In this document: in pieces, positions 59,401 through 64,000 of the stretch
How positions within the stretch are numbered: the stretch's first letter is position 1
How the letters are laid out: every line of letters starts with the position of its first letter
Origin: Chimonanthus salicifolius
Lineage: Eukaryota > Streptophyta > Magnoliopsida > Laurales > Calycanthaceae
Direction of reading: 5' to 3'
DNA length: 64,000 nucleotides
NCBI GenBank assembly: GCA_013350335.1
Contig: CM023534.1
Span: 7,593,542 to 7,657,541 of the forward strand
Translations under genes and position numbers: made by a program
Notes under the pieces: model-generated
What the model was told of the DNA's origin: nothing
Databases searched by the model: none
Seen by the model: only the letters and a program-made list of their open reading frames with translations

Positions 59401-62400
59401 CAAAATGGTTAATTGTTTTTTAAAAAAAAAATAGATTTGGCAAATACCTCTCACAATTGAGACTTGCTTTTAAACCTTCTTAAAATCATATCCAATGCAA
59501 GACTCAACTCGAAAAACGGTTGAACATGTTTTTTATAAAAAATGTGAAAACGGTCAATACCATGCAGTGCTGATAATCGCCACAACGATACAGCCAATTT
59601 ATCAGCCGTATCGTCTGCTATGGTCCTTGTACATATGACCCTAGTCATGTCATACCCCCATAATTCAAGGTCGTGTACCTGACACAAATACCCAAAAAGT
59701 TTGATGCAATCCACTTCTAAAAATATTTAATAAAACCAAGCTGAAGACATGTTTCAAAGGGAAGCCAACCTTGATCAAGACACGGTCGTTCAGGGGCTTC
59801 AGATCTTTGATGTCATCAGTTTCAAGGATACCTACAATGTCATCATCTTTTAATATAAGATGTTTAGACCCATTGAACTCCAATTCTGTGCCTGCATACT
59901 TAGAGTACACAACCTGGGATCCAGTCTGTTTAACAAAAAAAAAAGGTATCACAGAAAAAGAATTAAATAAACCGAAAAGATATTTGAGAGAGAGAGAGGC
60001 ATTTGTGACAATAAGATCTTACTTCTAAGTGCAAGGAAGCCTTAAGCATTGTAATTCAGACATAGAAGTGTCATTTTTCACTCATTGTAAGAGAAGAATT
60101 TTAGCTTAGCAAATTCAGGTGGGTCATAATCAAAATCAAAGATGACTAAGTGACACCCTTATCATAACAGCTATAGAAAGTAAATGGAATTCTTGATAAA
60201 GATACTGTAAATAGGATTAGATTAGTGCAGAGTGGGAAGGAGAGACAAGTTTTGTGTGGCAGTGGATCAGAACATCTATCAGAGCTTTTTTTACAAGATA
60301 GCAGTTAGAAACCTCTACTGTGAAATAGAGTTGAAAATTAGTCAAGCCACATACTTCGAGATGAATGCATGGGTTAGCCAAAAACGATAGGATTATAAAT
60401 ATGAGAGGTCAGTAAATGGATAGTCAATTGGTTCCAAGAAATTATAAAGGAATGCCAGGTCTGTACTTGTGCATCCAAGAGACTAGAGACAACCCCGTTC
60501 AGAGAACCGATTCATACAAGGTCTGGAAGGGGAAGCCACAAGGAGCATGGAATGAAACAACTAAAAATAAGACACCACACTGCTGAGCAAAGAAAATACT
60601 GCACAAACCAAGGTGAGTAAAGTAGGTGGATGGAAACAACAACAAAGATCAGTGAAGAAGTAGAACTCACAATTTTACCACATTTAAATTGGATAAGCTT
60701 CAATTTTGATGATGGCAATTCAAATTTGAATAGAAATAGTGCATAATACAAACTGAATATTCCGAGAAACGACACGTTGCAATTGACTAATTTACCCTAA
60801 TGACTCAGAAAAAAAATAGTAAATTGGACTACAGGCAACATATAAACAAAATGCGTTCTCATAAATGATGAGGGGGGTTCAAAGACACCTGGGCTTAAAA
60901 GACTGGGTGCTCTAACAGTGGTGTATCCTTCATTAAAAAATTTGGATGGTATGTATCCTTCATGGGAACCATCAAACTATCCAAAATGACAGCAATTGAA
61001 TCATCCTGGCATATAACTTTTAATAACAGAATAAAACCATTGGATAATTTTTCACCAATGATGCCAAATCCAACATGAGAATGTATTGAATGGACATCAA
61101 TTTAAGTTGAATCTAAATTTACAAGAGAAAATAACAACTCAACAACTTAGAAACATCAACAAATGGGCCCCACATCGGGCCCTTAAACCTGGCCACACAA
61201 AATTCCCAAGCGTTGACATGGATGAGTCTAACTTGTGCAAAACCTTTTAGAACCTCTTTTTTATCATTGTCATCTATTTACCTGCACACTGATGTCCACT
61301 TTATTCTTGCCAATTGTCTTGCCTTCTCCAACAGCAACAACTTCACCTCCTTGGGGTTTTGTTTGAACACTTGAGGGAAGCAAAATACCACCTACAGTTT
61401 TCTCTTCGACATCCTTGATTTTGACAAGCAATCGATCACCCAAGGGCTTGATAGAAGCGTACTGTAGGTAACAATGACAGAAAACAAATAATGATACTGA
61501 ACACAAAGAATGAATATAAATAAGCAGCTCACAAATGTGACTTGGTTTTAACCTCTTCTTGCAACATCACTGATACAAAATTATAAATGGTATCCAAACT
61601 AACAAAACATTGATTATATCCTTTTTATCATAATCATTAATGAAGACAGAAAAATGGCATTCCCCTCACAACAGAGTAAAGAGAGATCATTCCAGATTTT
61701 AACAAGACATGTACGTACAAAATAATAGACAATATAAAGCTAAAATCCATTCCAGACTCTGGAAGATTTCAAACTTAATAAATCCTGTTCACCTGAGGCA
61801 AGTCAGGAAGAGACTCATTGCACTGAAAACTCAAGAAATACTTAACACATTGTGCCAAGCTTTGAATATGCCACATGAGACATGAGTTGGTGATCTATGT
61901 TCTCTGAGTAAGTACTCATTATGCCTTCCCTTTAACATCTTGCTGTCATGAGGCATGAAATTCTGAAGCTTCACTGCCACTGTTAGTGGAATAAGCAATG
62001 CCATGATCAGTGTGAATAAGTGCCTTTGCATAAGCTTCACAAAATTATTTATGAGAAGTAACAGCTTCAGTATATTTTTATATTTGAGTGACCCTTATTA
62101 TCATTTGCTCCAATTTCAATTCGCCATAAAAAATAACAATAATAATGATGATGATGATAACAATAAATATCCAAATGTTTGTATGTAACCCTCTCATCAG
62201 CAAGTCTTGCCAGCAAACTACTAATAAAGTTGCAGGTTGTAAGTCATACAACTAACCTTAAAGTGACTGAATTATAGATGTTCATGTAATTTATCCATAA
62301 ATATTACAAAATAGCACTAGATAATAAACTACTACAAGAGATGGAGGAAGCCATGGAAGGCACAGATTGAGGTGGTGAGATAAAACATGATAGAATGTAG

Positions 62401-63237
62401 AGCAAGAGAAACAAAATTGTCAATAGGATTGAGTGAAAAATATTAGTTTAAAAAAAAACACATGCGCACACACACACGAGGGACTTCAGTAATGATTTGA
62501 AAGCAAGCACTTGATGGTAACTAACCAGTTACTTTCAGTACAAGGCAAAGCTGAGACCAGTAAGCCCTCACAAAAGCAAATATGAGACCTATGCACTGGA
62601 AAGAAATGCCTAATGGCTACAACGAACCTCTGTATGTGTGTGTGTGCGTGGTGAAACAGACTCAAAACTCGCAGCTTCATGGTTCAACATCATCATTATC
62701 TAAGCCATTCATCCCATCAATTTGGGATTGGCTTTTATATTTAGATTTGGCAAATTATTTCTATGGGCCAACTGCCTATCAGACACCCATCGGACTTGAA
62801 CCCACAACCTCTAGGCTGCAACCAAGAGCCTTTACAGACTCAAAACACATAACTTCATGGTTGCAACAATGATATATCTCGAGCATCTAACATATATATA
62901 ACATCTCACAATCAATCATGCTTCACTTTCAAACAAATTACTATTGTCTTTCAAAAAAGAAAATCCTTAAAAGTTTAAAATATTATGGAATAAACTTGTA
63001 TTAATATGCAAAAAAAATCATCAAAAAAAAAAAATATATACTTAGGGGGAAAAGAATTTATCATACCTTTGGAGCAACAACCGTGGCAGCTTTAACAACT
63101 AGTCCACGGAAGGACCTCTGATCAAGCCCCACACTGCAGAGACCAACTGAAGGAACATTAATCATTGAGGGACGAAGCCCTTCAAATTGTCGCAGGCTCC
63201 TGCTGGCTCCAGAACTAGAGAATTGTAGTGTTGTCAT
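56413..63237 (-). CDS. CPN20: Chloroplast 20-kDa co-chaperonin (CPN20)
   Basis: GroES-type cap of the chloroplast chaperonin, with two GroES domains in tandem; it assists folding with Cpn60. Five exons on the minus strand, 63237-63067, 61461-61282, 59925-59770, 57036-56959 and 56586-56413 (stop TAG), all join in phase 0 and give 252 aa; the Arabidopsis protein is 253 aa. Exon 1 codes the transit peptide ([15 protein letters not shown] to [11 protein letters not shown]). Domain 1 starts [15 protein letters not shown], with mobile loop [20 protein letters not shown] and [13 protein letters not shown]. Domain 2 starts [20 protein letters not shown], with loop [14 protein letters not shown] and [13 protein letters not shown], ending VSDVMAVLS. 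In Arabidopsis CPN20 is also linked to iron superoxide dismutase activation and abscisic-acid signalling. Introns are large and carry a LINE, a SINE and an R1 repeat, but coding and splice sites are intact. Confidence 0.96.
57375..58402 (+). mobile_element. 5'-truncated LINE with RNase H remnant
   Basis: Insert 57388-58389 is bounded by a perfect 13-bp duplication ATTATGCATCTTT (57375-57387 and 58390-58402) and ends in a 9-A tail. On the plus strand, at about 57785-58190, the RNase H domain of plant L1-type elements is readable: [49 protein letters not shown] and [13 protein letters not shown] stop (TGA) interrupts the first part and frames shift, so it is dead. It sits in CPN20 intron 3, antisense to the gene. 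The first 25 bp of the insert are repeated 53 bp further in. Confidence 0.9.
58684..59625 (+). repeat. AT-rich dispersed repeat R1, copy 3
   Basis: The core 58850-59545 aligns with 36120-36740. It is bordered by ATCAGCCATATCGCCGATAC (58711-58730) and, on the right, GATACAGCCAATTTATCAGC and CGTATCG (about 59587-59614), which look like inverted TATCGGC-type ends. Within the copy, AA(C/A)ACCCTAAAAACTATATCA and ATCCTATAAACTATATCAAA are related blocks about 165 bp apart. It lies in CPN20 intron 3. Confidence 0.65.
62686..62852 (-). mobile_element. SINE family A, copy 3 (antisense)
   Basis: On the minus strand the B box AGAGGTTGTGGGTTCAAGTC is followed by ATAATTTGCCAAATCTAAAT, AAAAGCCAATCCCAAATTGA, TGGGATGAATGGCTTAGATA and ATGATGATG. 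It is the best-preserved copy of the family. It lies in CPN20 intron 1; a (TG)n tract is nearby at about 62636-62647 and a (CA)n at 62468-62478. Confidence 0.7.
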
Positions 63238-64000
63238 GGTCTCACAAGAAACGGCTAAAAAACATTTTGGGGTAAAAAAAAAAAGAGGTCAGAAACAAAA
63301 CAAAACAAATGTAATTTGTTAGATGGGAGGACACTGTATGCATGTGTTAGTACAACACTCTCAAACACGATTATATGAAGTGCTCAATAGATTATTGAAT
63401 TAGTTAGAGAGTTTAGAGGGTGTAAACTGGAAAAAATATTTCAAAATTGGATTTGGTTAGCTGGAAGGATTTGGTATAACCTTAAGATCCTTCAAACTCA
63501 CCAAATTTAATCATAAAATCTTTTTTTTTTTTGTTCTTAGTCATTTTTGCACTTTCTAGATAATATGATAAAGTTGAACCAAATCCTTCCAACTAAACTG
63601 AATTCAATCTTAAAATTGGTTTTCCTACTTATTTTGTTTTTTCGTGAATCTATTTATTAATACTAATATAAAAAAGATGAATCAAATTTATCAAATCGTA
63701 ATTTTCTTTTCAATTTTTGTCAAAATTTTCCTTTGCTTCCCCTTCCCCATAGAAGCAAAACACAATCATTAAATGAATGAATGGTCTAAGATTTATTTGA
63801 CGGTTATCTATCTATCCATTATTATTCTTTAAAATAAAAGAGACCAACAATATATATAACTGTGCTTAGCACAGTTCCTCGACTAGTGGATTGTGTCTAG
63901 AAAAAAAAAAGTTAGAAAACTTGTTTCCTCACAGGGGAATCGACATAGATGAAAAAGACAGAAATTTCAAAAGAACAAACGATATTTCAAGTTATGTGAG
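63238..64000. other. CPN20 upstream region
   Basis: Leader and promoter of the minus-strand CPN20 gene. No clear TATA box stands out close to the start. A perfect 19-bp inverted repeat AACTGTGCTTAGCACAGTT lies at 63858-63876, about 620 bp upstream of the start codon. No other gene is seen. Confidence 0.5.

Noticed and set aside
1..64000. CRISPR arrays, bacterial operons, viral genes, biosynthetic cluster
   Set aside because: Repeats are transposon or microsatellite in type, all genes have plant introns, and the six genes belong to unrelated pathways.

Overview
The window is nuclear DNA of a flowering plant: AT-rich, with GT..AG introns up to several kb, chloroplast-targeted proteins and dense small plant transposons (TRIM, SINE, MITE, LINE). 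The species cannot be named from the sequence; nothing looks grass-like. There is no bacterial, organellar or CRISPR sequence. Six protein genes can be rebuilt by joining exons on reading frame and homology.

Layout. (1) 469-3770 (+): 3' part of an aleurain-type (cathepsin H-like) vacuolar cysteine protease; its 5' exons lie left of the window and its last intron carries a hAT element with a perfect 8-bp target duplication. (2) 3.8-10.3 kb: intergenic, with MITEs, an AT-rich repeat and a possible LINE tail. (3) 10890-16167 (+): a complete chloroplast RelA/SpoT homologue of the RSH2/RSH3 type (716 aa, six exons), with a repetitive leader holding two uORFs. (4) 16.2-22.7 kb: intergenic, with two MITEs. 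(5) 22.7-29.1 kb (+): 5' half of the heterotrimeric G-protein alpha subunit (GPA1 type), with a large 5'-UTR intron. It stops after residue 150, has a one-base problem at the exon 3 donor, and is followed by an antisense RTE-type LINE fragment and a 100-N gap. (6) 30972-33707 (+): 3' part of a remorin whose 5' end is also missing at the gap. (7) 33.7-38.8 kb: intergenic. (8) 41786-38813 (-): a complete type I pectin methylesterase with PMEI pro-region (556 aa, two exons). (9) 41.8-56.4 kb: about 14.6 kb without a gene, holding TRIMs, SINEs, MITE-like palindromes and tandem repeats. (10) 63237-56413 (-): a complete chloroplast 20-kDa co-chaperonin (CPN20, 252 aa, five exons), with a 5'-truncated LINE bounded by a perfect 13-bp duplication in intron 3.

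The genes are unrelated neighbours, as usual in plants: ppGpp metabolism and chaperonin folding in the chloroplast, G-protein signalling and a remorin at the plasma membrane, pectin de-esterification in the wall, proteolysis in the vacuole. I see no new multi-gene system. The least ordinary features are the incomplete G-alpha gene at the assembly gap, a SINE family whose 3' tail matches the RTE-type LINE fragment, two unnamed multi-copy repeat families, and a set of small elements with readable target duplications.
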